This document shows positions 17,321-26,614 of a DNA stretch of 64,000 bases, piece after piece. A program made the translations under genes and the position numbers. The DNA is taken from contig AAVT01000005.1 of assembly GCA_000169075.1 (NCBI GenBank), forward strand, positions 1-64,000, read 5' to 3'. The notes beneath the pieces were generated by a model. That model was not told the origin of the DNA, made no database searches, and saw only the letters and a list, made by a program, of their open reading frames with translations. Within the stretch, counting starts at the first letter, position 1. Each line of letters starts with the position of its first letter. Origin of the DNA: a marine gamma proteobacterium HTCC2143. GTDB taxonomy: Bacteria; Pseudomonadota; Gammaproteobacteria; Pseudomonadales; Dasaniaceae.

Positions 17321-17953
17321 ATGCTAAGAATCGTTTTATGTCTCTGTGTAATTGCACTGGCGGGCTGTGGCACAACAACAAAGATCACTAACGCTTGGGT
17401 AGCCCCAGACCTCAAAGAAAAAAATCTGAAAGGGGTTTTGGTCATTGCGGTAACCGAGCGCCAAGACGCCAGAATAAACTTTGAAGATGCTTACACGGCC
17501 GCTCTTAAAGATCAGGGTATCCATGCCGTAGCCAGCCACACGCTGGTTAATGGTACGGCGCGTAAAACCAGTAAAGATAAAATTATTGCTGCGGCTAAAC
17601 AGGCAGGGCTTGATACTCTGTTGCTTTCGCACTACGCAGGTACATTAGAACAACCTGTTTATCATCCCGGGACCGATTATTACAGCGTTATCCCGGCTTA
17701 CGGCAGCAACTACGGGTACGGTAGATTTGGCGGCTATTATGGGCAGATCGTTAAGGTGGGTTCAACGGCGGGTATATGGACCAGCAGTAAACAAGTCATG
17801 TTAGTGTCTGACCTTTATGAAACAGCGACCGAAGAACCTTTGTGGCAGGCCACCTCTGAAACCATTGACCCCAGCAATCGCATAAAGCTGCGGGATTCGG
17901 TTATCCAATCATTTGTCGGTCAAATGGAAAAACAAGGTCTCATTAAGAAGTAA
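17321..17953 (+). CDS. DUF4136-type lipoprotein
   Basis: A 210-residue lipoprotein with signal MLRIVLCLCVIALAGC; lipobox LAGC gives Cys16. The mature part fits the DUF4136 type: a start with TTTKITNAWVAPDL, a strand-helix pattern with VLVIAVTERQDARINFEDAY, then a Tyr/Gly-rich loop (YGSNYGYGRFGGYYG) and VMLVSDLYETATEEPLWQ. Such proteins are envelope lipoproteins of unknown job. Single gene with about 280 bp before it. Confidence 0.78.
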   Translation: MLRIVLCLCVIALAGCGTTTKITNAWVAPDLKEKNLKGVLVIAVTERQDARINFEDAYTAALKDQGIHAVASHTLVNGTARKTSKDKIIAAAKQAGLDTLLLSHYAGTLEQPVYHPGTDYYSVIPAYGSNYGYGRFGGYYGQIVKVGSTAGIWTSSKQVMLVSDLYETATEEPLWQATSETIDPSNRIKLRDSVIQSFVGQMEKQGLIKK

Positions 17954-18141
17954 CGCTGACCAGCAACCCACAAAGCATTAAATTAAGGCAGCACCCATGC
18001 GACTGCCCTACTCCATTGTGTTAATGGATTGAGACTACGGTCGCGACAACATTACATGAAAGCCGAAGACCGCAGGGGCCAATATTTACGGGTATTGCCC
18101 CCCACTACCCACGGTAAAAGCACTAAACAGCTAGTATCTAA

Positions 18142-18951
18142 TTAGGGTCTGAGATAAACCCAACCCGGCTCAAAGTCCGGCACTGCTGAGGGAATACTTG
18201 GGTCTTTCTGGTCAGAAAATGGCACGCGTATCGCGTCTCGGCTTATGGCTGCCGCCTGCATTGCATCATCCGCATTATCAAAGGGAAGCAGAGATTCTAA
18301 CATTCTCAGCGTTGGTGCCATCACCGCAATGTCTCCAGCGGCGGCACGCTCAATCAGATCGGCGGGTTCGAACCAGCCGGAATTAACCAGCTCTTTGTCG
18401 TCATGAATGGGATGCTGATTTTGAGGCATGCGCGCAAGAAAAAAACGCGTATCGAATCGCTTTGGCACCACTGTTGGTGTAATCCAACGGGCGACGTAAT
18501 GGATGACCGCGGTATCGAGGGTTAAATCTTCCGTTTCAATGATTTGGGATAACGGCAGTTCGCCTCGGTGCACCAGGCCCCTGTAATCGTGGTAACGGGT
18601 TTGATCATCCGGCGCCAGCATAGACAGCGACTCTGCAGGCTTTCCCGTTAGTGCCAACAGAATACCCGCCTCTTCGAAGGTTTCGCGAATTGCTGCGACA
18701 TAATAGGCTAATCCACCACTGTCAATCTCGAGGCGCTGACTCGCCTCTCGGTCTGATTTTTGGCAATGCGTTTCGTAAAGGTCGAGTCTATCGTCTGGGT
18801 CGACCGTACCTCCAGGAAACACCCACATACCGCCGAAGACAGTCCGTGAACTACGCTTCATCATATAGACCTGAAGTGTTGGGCGATCGTCGATCAGCAT
18901 AACGGTAGCCGCGGGTCGCGGCGTTACAATTTCAGCGCTTTTTTCAGTCAT
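18142..18951 (-). CDS. NUDIX hydrolase, NUDT19-like
   Basis: A 269-residue protein. The ATG at 18951 has AAGGAG 6 nt upstream and gives MTEKSAEIVTPRPAATVML, so the 67 codons of open frame before it are not coding. The NUDIX box is split as in the NUDT19/RP2 group: FGGMWVFPGGTVDPDD comes first, then an insert of about 40 residues, then AAIRETFEEAGILL holding the metal-binding RE..EE residues. The usual upstream glutamate of the box is absent, as expected for that group. Mouse NUDT19 cleaves CoA and acyl-CoA to phosphopantetheine products; a CoA-type substrate is a fair guess but not shown here. Confidence 0.87.
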   Translation of the reverse strand: MTEKSAEIVTPRPAATVMLIDDRPTLQVYMMKRSSRTVFGGMWVFPGGTVDPDDRLDLYETHCQKSDREASQRLEIDSGGLAYYVAAIRETFEEAGILLALTGKPAESLSMLAPDDQTRYHDYRGLVHRGELPLSQIIETEDLTLDTAVIHYVARWITPTVVPKRFDTRFFLARMPQNQHPIHDDKELVNSGWFEPADLIERAAAGDIAVMAPTLRMLESLLPFDNADDAMQAAAISRDAIRVPFSDQKDPSIPSAVPDFEPGWVYLRP

Positions 18952-19278
18952 TTTGGCTCCTTTTGGGAGCGCAGTGTACCGAAATGAAAGATCGATAGGT
19001 ACTGCTAGATAGGATAATCGACGCTTTAGCGCAAAACCCAATGCGATAATTTCAAAACACCGATACCTTTTTTGGAACTGACACCAAGGCATCGCGCCGG
19101 CGAAATCGCCGACCAGAATAAACACTGTGCAATATTGTTTACAGTCACTCACAAATTAGATGGATAAATGTTAAGCATAAATGCCATAGATTTTATCTGG
19201 CCTTGTGTTTAAGCTCACGCGGGTGGTAATTTACTATTACTTAAGATTTCCCGATCATTAATAACCTATGAGGATGCA
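18952..19278. other. Divergent intergenic region
   Basis: Between the NUDIX gene (minus) and a serine hydrolase gene (plus). It contains AAGGAG for the NUDIX gene and GAGG for the hydrolase, and AT-rich promoter sequence near 19190-19260. No small gene supported. Confidence 0.5.
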
Positions 19279-20568
19279 ATGAAATTAATCAAATCACTAG
19301 TACTTACGGTTTCACTATCGTTACTGTGCGGTATTGTCCAGGCGACGGACTTGCCCTCTACACAAGCTGAAAAAGTCGGTATGTCATCAGACCGACTGGA
19401 CAGAATTACGGCAATGAGCCAGCGTTATGTTGACGAAGGTAAGCTCGCCGGCGTTATCACAATGGTTGCGCGCAAGGGCAAACTGGTACATTTCGAAGCC
19501 GTCGGGCAAAAAGGCGCCGATGATCCCAGACCACTAAAAAAAGATGACCTGTTTCGCATCTACTCTATGTCTAAGCCAATTACTGCAGCGGCTGCCATGC
19601 AGTTGTATGAACAGGGAAAATTTCAGCTCAGTGATCCTGTTCATAAGTTTGTACCAGAATTAAAAGAATTAAAGGTGTTGAGTGACGACGGTACGATGGT
19701 GCCAGTAGAAACACCAATGACAATGCATCAGCTGCTGACCCACACGACGGGTTTGTCCTACGGGTTCGATCCCGCCAATGATCAAGTTGATACCTTTTAT
19801 CAAAATGCCAATATTTGGAAGACTAAAGACTTGGATGAATTTGCGACGGTAGTGGCTCAATTGCCACTGAAATTTGAACCCGGCAGCAAATGGCATTATT
19901 CCATCGCAGTTGATATTACCGGTCTTGTTATACAGCGACTTAGTGGCATGCCTTTCGACCAGTATCTTAGCGAACATATTTTTCAGCCGTTAGATATGGA
20001 AGACACGTTCTTCCAGGTACCGGAAGACAAAGCTAGCCGTTTTCTCCCTAATCATTATTGGGACGCAAAAAACAAAAAGCTGGCGACATTAGGTACCCAA
20101 CAAGACAGTGCCATGTCTAATTACAGCAGCGTTAGCTTGTACTCGGGCGGTGGCGGTTTAGTTTCAAGCGCCATGGATTATATGAGGTTTGCTGAAGCTA
20201 TGCGCAACGGCGGCATACTCAATGGTCAGCGCATACTCAGTGAAAAAACGGTTAATTATATGGCTCGCAATCACTTGGCCGCTAACATCTCAGCATCAGG
20301 ATTGGGTGAATCACCCTCAGATACCGCAGAGGCAAGAGGCTTTGGTTTTGGCCTTGGTTTTGGGGTTGTCACCAATGCAGTTAACCACGGCGTGATGGGC
20401 AGCGATGGGGAGTTTAACTGGGGCGGTGCCGCAGGCACCGTATTCTGGATTGACCCCGTTGAAGAGATTGTCGTCGTTGGCATGATTCAACTGATGGGTT
20501 CGCCTTGGGCTTTGCGCTCCGACTTAAAAGTTGGCACTTACCAAGCGATTACCGAAAGTTACGAGTAG
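19279..20568 (+). CDS. Exported serine hydrolase, class C beta-lactamase/EstB family
   Basis: A 429-residue protein with a Sec signal peptide (cleavage after about residue 22, VQA). The SxxK motif is SMSK, Ser96 and Lys99; a Tyr motif YSI sits at 207-209, where lactamases have Y-x-N, and WGGAAG replaces KTG near the end. HQLLTHTTGLSYGF is a family block. The missing Asn in Y-x-N and the H/GG-type third motif fit esterases or transesterases (EstB, LovD) better than true beta-lactamases. GAGG lies just before the ATG. A hairpin follows the stop. Substrate unknown. Confidence 0.9.
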   Translation: MKLIKSLVLTVSLSLLCGIVQATDLPSTQAEKVGMSSDRLDRITAMSQRYVDEGKLAGVITMVARKGKLVHFEAVGQKGADDPRPLKKDDLFRIYSMSKPITAAAAMQLYEQGKFQLSDPVHKFVPELKELKVLSDDGTMVPVETPMTMHQLLTHTTGLSYGFDPANDQVDTFYQNANIWKTKDLDEFATVVAQLPLKFEPGSKWHYSIAVDITGLVIQRLSGMPFDQYLSEHIFQPLDMEDTFFQVPEDKASRFLPNHYWDAKNKKLATLGTQQDSAMSNYSSVSLYSGGGGLVSSAMDYMRFAEAMRNGGILNGQRILSEKTVNYMARNHLAANISASGLGESPSDTAEARGFGFGLGFGVVTNAVNHGVMGSDGEFNWGGAAGTVFWIDPVEEIVVVGMIQLMGSPWALRSDLKVGTYQAITESYE

Positions 20569-20580
20569 CAACATAAAAAT

Positions 20581-20606
20581 GAGGGGGACTTCATCAAGTC
20601 CCCCTC
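20581..20606 (-). terminator. Hairpin between convergent genes, possible terminator on the minus strand
   Basis: A perfect 11-bp stem GAGGGGGACTT with loop CATC lies 12 bp after the serine hydrolase stop. On the plus strand no T-run follows; on the minus strand ATTTTTATG follows, so it may end transcription of the SDR gene coming from the right and perhaps stop both. Confidence 0.6.
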
Positions 20607-20762
20607 CGTTCCCCCGGTTTTCTATCCTCCGCTTTACTGACAATCGCTTAAACTCTGGCTAGCAGACCCCGCGTTACCTCAAAGAATTTGACCGTATCGG
20701 AATCTAACATCGCTCCAATGGCTTGCAGCTTGATCGCCAAACGACTTATAGCAAACAATGCT

Positions 20763-21524
20763 TCAAAAATGGACGTGCGTTGTACTGCAGCCATCCACAA
20801 CTAAGTGCGCGCCATTAACCAAACTTGCCATTGGACTCGCCATAAAACTCACCACTTGCGCTATCTCTTCCGGTGTTCCGAGATGACCTCTCGGATTTCT
20901 CTTTAGTACGCTCTTAAAAACATCGGGCATAGTAGTACGTATTCGATCCCAGACATTACCTTCGGTAATAATGTCGCCAGGAGACACGGTGTTAACACGA
21001 ACGCCGTCCTTCACCAAAGACATGGCCAGCGTTTTCATATAGTGGGTCATACCCGCTTTGGCAGCCCCGTATGCTGGAATTTGTGGTGTGCCAATAATTC
21101 CTGCCATGGAACTGATGTACACAATGGCACCAGCTTCCGATTGCTTTAACATGGGCAATGCGGCATCAATGCATGACACCGTTGCCAAAATATCAGTTGT
21201 GACCGCTGCGTCCCATGGATTTGATCTTTCAGCGGTATCTCCTGCAGTCACATTGGCCACAAAAATATCGATACCACCCAGTTCTGCCGCAACGGAATCT
21301 ACCCATTGTTTAAACCCTTGCTGATCCGTTATATCAACCGCCGCCCCAATGACTTTGCCGGGATACTGAGAAAACTCAGCAATGGTTTCATCAACGGCTT
21401 TCTGCTGACGTGAACACACAGCCACATCAACACCTTCTTTGGCCAAGGTCTCTGCGATTGCTTTGCCAATACCGCGAGTGCTACCCGTCACGATTGCTCT
21501 TTTACCTTTTAGTCCTAAATCCAT
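20763..21524 (-). CDS. Short-chain dehydrogenase/reductase (SDR)
   Basis: A 253-residue classical SDR. The ATG at 21524 has AAGGAAG about 6 nt upstream and yields MDLGLKGKRAIVTGSTRGIG, with the TGxxxGIG cofactor loop at residues 12-19. The catalytic set is present: SSMAG serine and Y-G-A-A-K. The usual NNAG is NVTAG, a known variant. The Arg in CSRQQ after strand 2 favours NADP. The same MDLGLK start recurs in the SDR at 62.8 kb, so the two are close paralogues. Substrate unknown; it lies 125 bp downstream of a GST gene on the same strand. Confidence 0.9.
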   Translation of the reverse strand: MDLGLKGKRAIVTGSTRGIGKAIAETLAKEGVDVAVCSRQQKAVDETIAEFSQYPGKVIGAAVDITDQQGFKQWVDSVAAELGGIDIFVANVTAGDTAERSNPWDAAVTTDILATVSCIDAALPMLKQSEAGAIVYISSMAGIIGTPQIPAYGAAKAGMTHYMKTLAMSLVKDGVRVNTVSPGDIITEGNVWDRIRTTMPDVFKSVLKRNPRGHLGTPEEIAQVVSFMASPMASLVNGAHLVVDGCSTTHVHF

Positions 21525-21649
21525 CGTTACTTCCTTTATGTTGACAACACAGTTTATAAACCTAAAAAAGTCGATCACATTTATTCACTTAGCTTTAAAT
21601 GCGAGTACCGCGCGACCCGCCTCCGGATCATTTATGCGGTCGTGATCCT

Positions 21650-22348
21650 TTACGAAGTTTGCTCCGCTTTTGCAGCGGCTATCGCCTGTTCAATCATCTT
21701 CTTTTCAGACCCATTCAGACGCGCAATCATCCCGCGGGTCATCTCTGCGATAACTTTCGCGGCAAGTTCGTTTGTTTGAATTTTCTGCCAGTAGGCAGAG
21801 ACTTTTTGGGTAGCAAGAATGGGATTATCCATACCTAGTCGCGGCAGCGTGTGTTCACACATAAACAAAGCGGGCACCAGAGAGCAATCAGCCCGAGTGA
21901 GTGTATCGCCCACTGCAAATTCACCATTACTAATGTGTTTTTCTAATGCGACGATACCCCGCACTACATGCCCGAGTAGAAGATCAACTACAGCATCAAC
22001 GCGCGTGTTAGGGTCAAGTTGCGACAGCGCCATGAAAATATTGTTCATCAAATAGATGTCAGCAATTCTTGAAATCACGCGAACCTCAGCACGCTGCTCC
22101 GGCGTCTTACCAACAATAGCCTGCTCTGGATAAAGGTCATCTAAGTATTCTGCTATAACTTCAGATTCAGGTATCGTGCCGTTATCCGTTTGTAAGACTG
22201 GAATTCGTCCTAGTGGAGAAATGTCGACCAGCTTCCCCAAGAATACGGATGCTGGCAGATCAAACTCGATGTCTGTTAGGCCCATGGCGTAGATCTGCAT
22301 TCTTATTTTGGCGGAATAGGGACTGAGATCGGCTGAAATAAGTTTCAT
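21650..22348 (-). CDS. Glutathione S-transferase family protein
   Basis: A 232-residue soluble protein with the two GST domains. The N-terminal thioredoxin-like half starts MKLISADLSPYSAKIRMQI, has the cis-proline block GRIPVLQTDNGTIPESEVIAEYLDDLYP (Pro and E-S for glutathione binding). The C-terminal half is all helix with a DNNI/N-capping-like TLTRADCSLVPALF segment, characteristic of helix 6. The S-P-Y-S start places a serine or tyrosine, not cysteine, at the active site. Likely detoxification or ring-opening; substrate not readable. Confidence 0.9.
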   Translation of the reverse strand: MKLISADLSPYSAKIRMQIYAMGLTDIEFDLPASVFLGKLVDISPLGRIPVLQTDNGTIPESEVIAEYLDDLYPEQAIVGKTPEQRAEVRVISRIADIYLMNNIFMALSQLDPNTRVDAVVDLLLGHVVRGIVALEKHISNGEFAVGDTLTRADCSLVPALFMCEHTLPRLGMDNPILATQKVSAYWQKIQTNELAAKVIAEMTRGMIARLNGSEKKMIEQAIAAAKAEQTS

Positions 22349-22735
22349 ACATTTGCGCCTTATGATTAGTTATTAGTAGGTGATGGCCGTTAATAGAACC
22401 CGGCTAGCTCCTCGCAGCGAGTTCATAGGCTGTTGCAATCATCCAAGCGAGAGAGCTTTAACGACCGGAGAATGACCCTCGCGAGCAAGCCTGCGATGGG
22501 ACGGCCTTATTATAGAGATAATAAAATAAAAAGAAACTTTTAGCATCGACGCTACGCCCGCCATCAATGCCATTTTTACTCGCTGACATGCGTCGTTTAT
22601 AGGGCTTAAACGGTTATAGAGGGGCTCGGCCCTTTAGTATTTTTATTGTCAACGACTGCAAAATATTGAATGTCTAAACACCAAAAAAATCTTTAAATAC
22701 GGCAGATTATGCCCGTAAACTCTCTGTAGAATAAC
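22349..22735. other. Intergenic gap
   Basis: No gene supported. Both neighbours are on the minus strand, so promoter sequence for the GST gene should lie in the AT-rich right-hand part upstream of the GST start; no clear boxes. Confidence 0.4.
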
Positions 22736-23785
22736 TCAGAATTCACGCGTCTCCCCAATGTTTAATATCCATGCTCCTGCCTCGCCGAACACAGCATCCG
22801 CAGCTGCATCATTAAAACGTCGGGGCGGCTCGTCCAAAGGTTCGTCGGAAAGATCGAAGGTGCCAAAGTGTATTCCGAGCGCCGCAGCGGCACGCAAATC
22901 ATCTGCGGCACGAACGGCTTCTTCAGGGTTCATATGCGACTCACGCATCATCGCCCGCGGCTCATACGCGCCTATAGGAACCGCCGCCAAATCAAAGGGT
23001 CCGAGCTTGCGACCAATGTCCGCAAAGCCGGAGAAATAACCCGTATCCCCCGCGAAATAGAACCGTCGCTGGTCACCAGTAACAGCCCACGAAGACCACA
23101 ATGCCTTGTGGTCATCCCTAAGACTTCGCTTGCTCCAATGCTGAGATGGCAGAGAATGAATCGTTGCTCCCTTGTAGACCGCGGTTTGCCCCCAATCAAG
23201 CTCCTGCACATTAACAATACCGTGCCTGCGCAGTAAATCACCATTACCCAGCGGCACAAAAAACAGTGTGTTGGCATTACGCGCAGCGAGTAATCGCAGT
23301 GTTGGTAGATCAAGGTGGTCGTAATGATTATGAGAAATCAATACAAAATCAATCGGGGGTAAATCGTCGATAGCAAGCCCCGGCGGAACAAACCGTCTAG
23401 GCCCAAATATTGGCACAGGACTGGGGCGATTTGACCAAGTTGGGTCGGTTAAGAAAGTAATGTGCTCCATCTGAACCAATAATGTCGCGTGCCCAATCCA
23501 AGTCACGGTAGGTTTACTGTGGCGTGCATTTTCACGCAGAAAAGCCCCGTCATTCGCTACTTGTATCGGCGCCCCATCAGCGCTCCGGAAATAGGTTCCC
23601 ATGCGACGCATTATAAACGGAAACCGGACACCAAAAGATCCATGGGACAGATCACCCGCCAGATTAGTAAAGCGGCCATCGTCACCGATCGGCGCTTTTT
23701 TAAATAATGGCTCAGACTCACCGTGTGAAAAACTGACTGACACCAGTGTCAGTGTCAGTAGTGTTAAAATAGTATAACGACGCAT
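22736..23785 (-). CDS. Exported metallo-beta-lactamase-fold hydrolase, NAPE-PLD-like
   Basis: A 349-residue protein with a signal peptide (about residues 1-22). The zinc site motif H-N-H-Y-D-H is at 152-157, later metal ligands are in FAGDTGYFSGF and GIHFGTFDLSDEP. Long N-terminal segment TWIGHATLLVQMEHITFLTDP and FGPRRFVPPG are characteristic of the NAPE-hydrolysing phospholipase D / UlaG-like branch. It would be a periplasmic phosphodiesterase acting on an N-acyl-phospholipid or related lipid, by family analogy only. Single gene; divergent from the PHP phosphodiesterase, which also carries an export signal. Confidence 0.9.
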   Translation of the reverse strand: MRRYTILTLLTLTLVSVSFSHGESEPLFKKAPIGDDGRFTNLAGDLSHGSFGVRFPFIMRRMGTYFRSADGAPIQVANDGAFLRENARHSKPTVTWIGHATLLVQMEHITFLTDPTWSNRPSPVPIFGPRRFVPPGLAIDDLPPIDFVLISHNHYDHLDLPTLRLLAARNANTLFFVPLGNGDLLRRHGIVNVQELDWGQTAVYKGATIHSLPSQHWSKRSLRDDHKALWSSWAVTGDQRRFYFAGDTGYFSGFADIGRKLGPFDLAAVPIGAYEPRAMMRESHMNPEEAVRAADDLRAAAALGIHFGTFDLSDEPLDEPPRRFNDAAADAVFGEAGAWILNIGETREF

Positions 23786-24255
23786 ATAAGGGTCCCGTAT
23801 GACGTATGAGCTCTACCTAACTCCAAGCACTTCAATGACAGGGATGTTAGGTATCCAAATCGCGCTACAGTCTACTAAACTAATCGTTAATCCTGCTAAC
23901 AAAACCCGCTAAAACAAGTAGTAAATCGTGTTTTCCTAACTTTATCAGCCGCTTTTTGAACCGGCCGAATACAATCGCACTGTACCCCGCTCAAATAGCC
24001 ACACCCCTTTGCGTCGATTGGCTTTACGTTTACCGAGTCCCCGCGATACTGTTGGACGTGTGACTTGTCACTGCCATTGTCGAGATCACAAGCGCCCTCC
24101 CCAGAAAATCAAGCACGTCCATTTTTTAACACTGCAAAGCTGCCATCCACCCTGTCAATGGAAAACATTAAACAGCGATCAAGCTTAGCTTGTTGACGAT
24201 AAATCGCTCGACAACTGCTATATTTGATCGGTATCTAAATAAGAGTGTATCTGCC
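23786..24255. other. Divergent intergenic region
   Basis: Holds the promoters of the minus-strand metallo-hydrolase and the plus-strand PHP enzyme. Nothing else recognised. The first 66 bp of open frame before 24256 belong to this gap if the GTG start is right. Confidence 0.4.
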
Positions 24256-25467
24256 GTGAGAATTATTGCCCGCACCATACTGTGTCTGATTATGACCGGT
24301 CAAGCCAACCCGATACTGGCCCATGAAGATGCAGCTGTTCCTGCCAGCGTTAATGAACAACGTCTTATTCAGTTTCCCGATACGGCTAATTACAAAACCC
24401 TGGTACTGGACCCTCACACGCATTCGTCATTCTCGGACGGGCATGTCTGGCCACGCATTAGAGTTGAAGAGGCGCTAAGGGACGGTCTTGATGCTATTGC
24501 TATTACCGAACATTTGGAGTGGCAGCCGCATATGGCGGATCTACCTCATCCGGATCGAAATCGCGCTTACCAAATAGCCCGTGAAGCTAATGGCGACAAC
24601 CCATTGATGATTATCGCCGGCTCTGAGATAACCCGAGAAACACCTTCGGGGCATATCAATGCCTTGTTTATTACAGATGCTAATAAAATGTTATTACCCA
24701 TTGCTGCACCTGAACCCTTCGACCCGATCGAGTACTACCGACGGATGCACCAATTCCCAGAACAAGACGCCGTCGATGCGGCGGTCGAGCAAGAAGCCTT
24801 TCTATTCTGGAATCACCCTTGGTGGCATACTGATTATGTGGCCGACATCCCCATTATTCCTGAATTCCATCGAAAAAATGCCGCCAATGGCAAGATACAA
24901 GGCATAGAGATTGCCAATGGTTTTAACTATTCCGAACAGGCCTTCCAAATGGCGCTTGATTTAGATCTAGCAGTGATAGGCGCCTCCGATGTACACGAAC
25001 TCATCGATTGGGATTACAAACCCCACGAGGGTGGGCATCGTCCGGTTACGTTAGTCCTAGCTGAAAATGCTACCGCCGATAGCCTTCGCGAAGCCCTGTT
25101 CGAACACCGCACTTTAGTGTGGTTCAACAATTTATTATTGGGCAGAGACGCCGAAATGCAGGAATTATTGACCGCAGCATTAACCGTCACCGCGGCAAAT
25201 TATAGCGGCGAAAAAAATCTGCTCAATTTTGACATTGAAAATAGTTCTGATGTCGACTTCCAGTTATACAACAATAGCCCGTTCACTTTTAGCAAAAACC
25301 CCAATCAAGTAACCATCAAACAACATGCTAAAACCACTCTGGTGCTGCGAACTCCGACCCGACTCTCAGCAATCGACTTGCCCTTTAGCGTACTCAATGC
25401 CCTCATCGCACCGGGACAGCCCGCTCAGTTGACACTCTCAGCCCATTCAATAGACATTATTGAATAA
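24256..25467 (+). CDS. Exported PHP-domain phosphodiesterase (Sb-PDE family)
   Basis: A 403-residue protein. The GTG start at 24256 is chosen because it directly precedes a good signal peptide (RIIARTILCLIMTGQANPIL, cleaved near ILA-H) and has AAGAG about 10 nt upstream; a TTG 66 bp earlier would add a non-signal stretch. The PHP metal motif HTH is at about 54-56 (LDPHTHSSFSDGH), followed by DAIAITEHLEW, the NHPWWHTDY block and IGASDVHE. These match the Sb-PDE group of PHP enzymes, which cleave organophosphate diesters or triesters. The C-terminal 80 residues form a beta domain. It could release phosphate from organic esters in the periplasm. Confidence 0.85.
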   Translation: MRIIARTILCLIMTGQANPILAHEDAAVPASVNEQRLIQFPDTANYKTLVLDPHTHSSFSDGHVWPRIRVEEALRDGLDAIAITEHLEWQPHMADLPHPDRNRAYQIAREANGDNPLMIIAGSEITRETPSGHINALFITDANKMLLPIAAPEPFDPIEYYRRMHQFPEQDAVDAAVEQEAFLFWNHPWWHTDYVADIPIIPEFHRKNAANGKIQGIEIANGFNYSEQAFQMALDLDLAVIGASDVHELIDWDYKPHEGGHRPVTLVLAENATADSLREALFEHRTLVWFNNLLLGRDAEMQELLTAALTVTAANYSGEKNLLNFDIENSSDVDFQLYNNSPFTFSKNPNQVTIKQHAKTTLVLRTPTRLSAIDLPFSVLNALIAPGQPAQLTLSAHSIDIIE

Positions 25468-25733
25468 CGCTGGGGGAGCGTCACCGTCGCCGCTTTTTCG
25501 GCCACCGTTTAGATCTAAAAGTAGGCACGATAGAGCCGGCCATTGACGAGCTTTCGTTGCGGTAGTGCTGAGAAACTAGAACCGATTGCGTCTAAAGCAT
25601 TGCGTCTTGGCTTCACTGGGATGGTTACTTTTTATCCCTACTACGAATGGCAACACTAGCCTTACAGCGCGCAGCGAAATGGCTTGTTGCGCAAGATGCT
25701 CAGATCGGTGCTGTTGTTGATAGTTTCTTCGAG

Positions 25734-26576
25734 TCACTGATTGACGCCACGGTACTCCGCCGCAGTTTGATTGGCCAGGCCTAGCGCATAACCATTGGCA
25801 TGAATAACATCGCCCATCATTAATAACGCCGGCGATAATAAAGGCCTATGCATAAGACGCTGGGCGATATCGCTGATTGTTCCCAGCACTACCTGCTGCT
25901 CGCTAGATGTCCCCTGCGAGACCACCGCAAAAGGTTTATCGGTTGGACAGCCCCGCTCAATTAACTGCTTAGTGATCTCTTCGAGATTGGAAAGACCCAT
26001 ATAGAACACTACCGTGCAGTCTTTTTGCAGGGCTAGATCCCAGTTGATAGTCATTTTTCCGTTCTGTCGATGGCCGGTGATAAAAACCACGGCATGAGCA
26101 TAGTCTCGGTGAGTAAGGGGAATCTGGGTTGCCGCCGCACAGCCGCTAGCGGCGGTGATACCCGGCACTACTGAGCATTGAATGCCCTGCCGACGGAGAT
26201 AGTCGATCTCTTCGCCACCGCGGCCAAAAATAAATGAGTCGCCGCCTTTCAAGCGCACCACATTTTTACCACAGCCCGCCAATGCAGCTAGCAGATCACA
26301 AATCTTTTCTTGGGGAAGGCTATGTTGATCCTTTTTTTTGCCCACATAAATTAGATCACAGTGCGGTTTCCCGTAACTAAGCAGAGCGGGATTGGCAAGC
26401 CGATCGTAGACAATGGCGTCAGCCTCCTGCAACAGACGCATCGCCTTTACGGTGATTAATTCCTCATCCCCTGGACCAGCGCCCACCAAATATACGTGAC
26501 CAACCGACTTTATCTTACCGTTATTTGTATCGGTGTTTGTATGGCTTTTGATCAGGCTGAATACGTTGTCATTCAT
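25734..26576 (-). CDS. cobA: Uroporphyrinogen-III C-methyltransferase
   Basis: A 280-residue SAM-dependent enzyme adding two methyl groups to uroporphyrinogen III to make precorrin-2, the siroheme precursor. Family motifs are clear: VYLVGAGPGDEELITVKA near residue 30, RLKGGDSFIFGRGGEE in the middle and GITAASGCAAATQIPLTHRD. No precorrin-2 dehydrogenase/chelatase half (CysG) is fused. It is the last gene of the nitrate assimilation operon, 38 bp after nasA; its product supplies siroheme for NirB. The N-terminal 25 residues are an unstructured extension. Confidence 0.96.
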   Translation of the reverse strand: MNDNVFSLIKSHTNTDTNNGKIKSVGHVYLVGAGPGDEELITVKAMRLLQEADAIVYDRLANPALLSYGKPHCDLIYVGKKKDQHSLPQEKICDLLAALAGCGKNVVRLKGGDSFIFGRGGEEIDYLRRQGIQCSVVPGITAASGCAAATQIPLTHRDYAHAVVFITGHRQNGKMTINWDLALQKDCTVVFYMGLSNLEEITKQLIERGCPTDKPFAVVSQGTSSEQQVVLGTISDIAQRLMHRPLLSPALLMMGDVIHANGYALGLANQTAAEYRGVNQ

Positions 26577-26614
26577 GATAGGTCCACTGTTGGTGTTGTC
26601 GGGGGCAGAACAAT

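Noticed and set aside
18952..19152. 67 extra N-terminal residues for the NUDIX protein
   Set aside because: The internal ATG at 18951 has a perfect AAGGAG and matches family starts.
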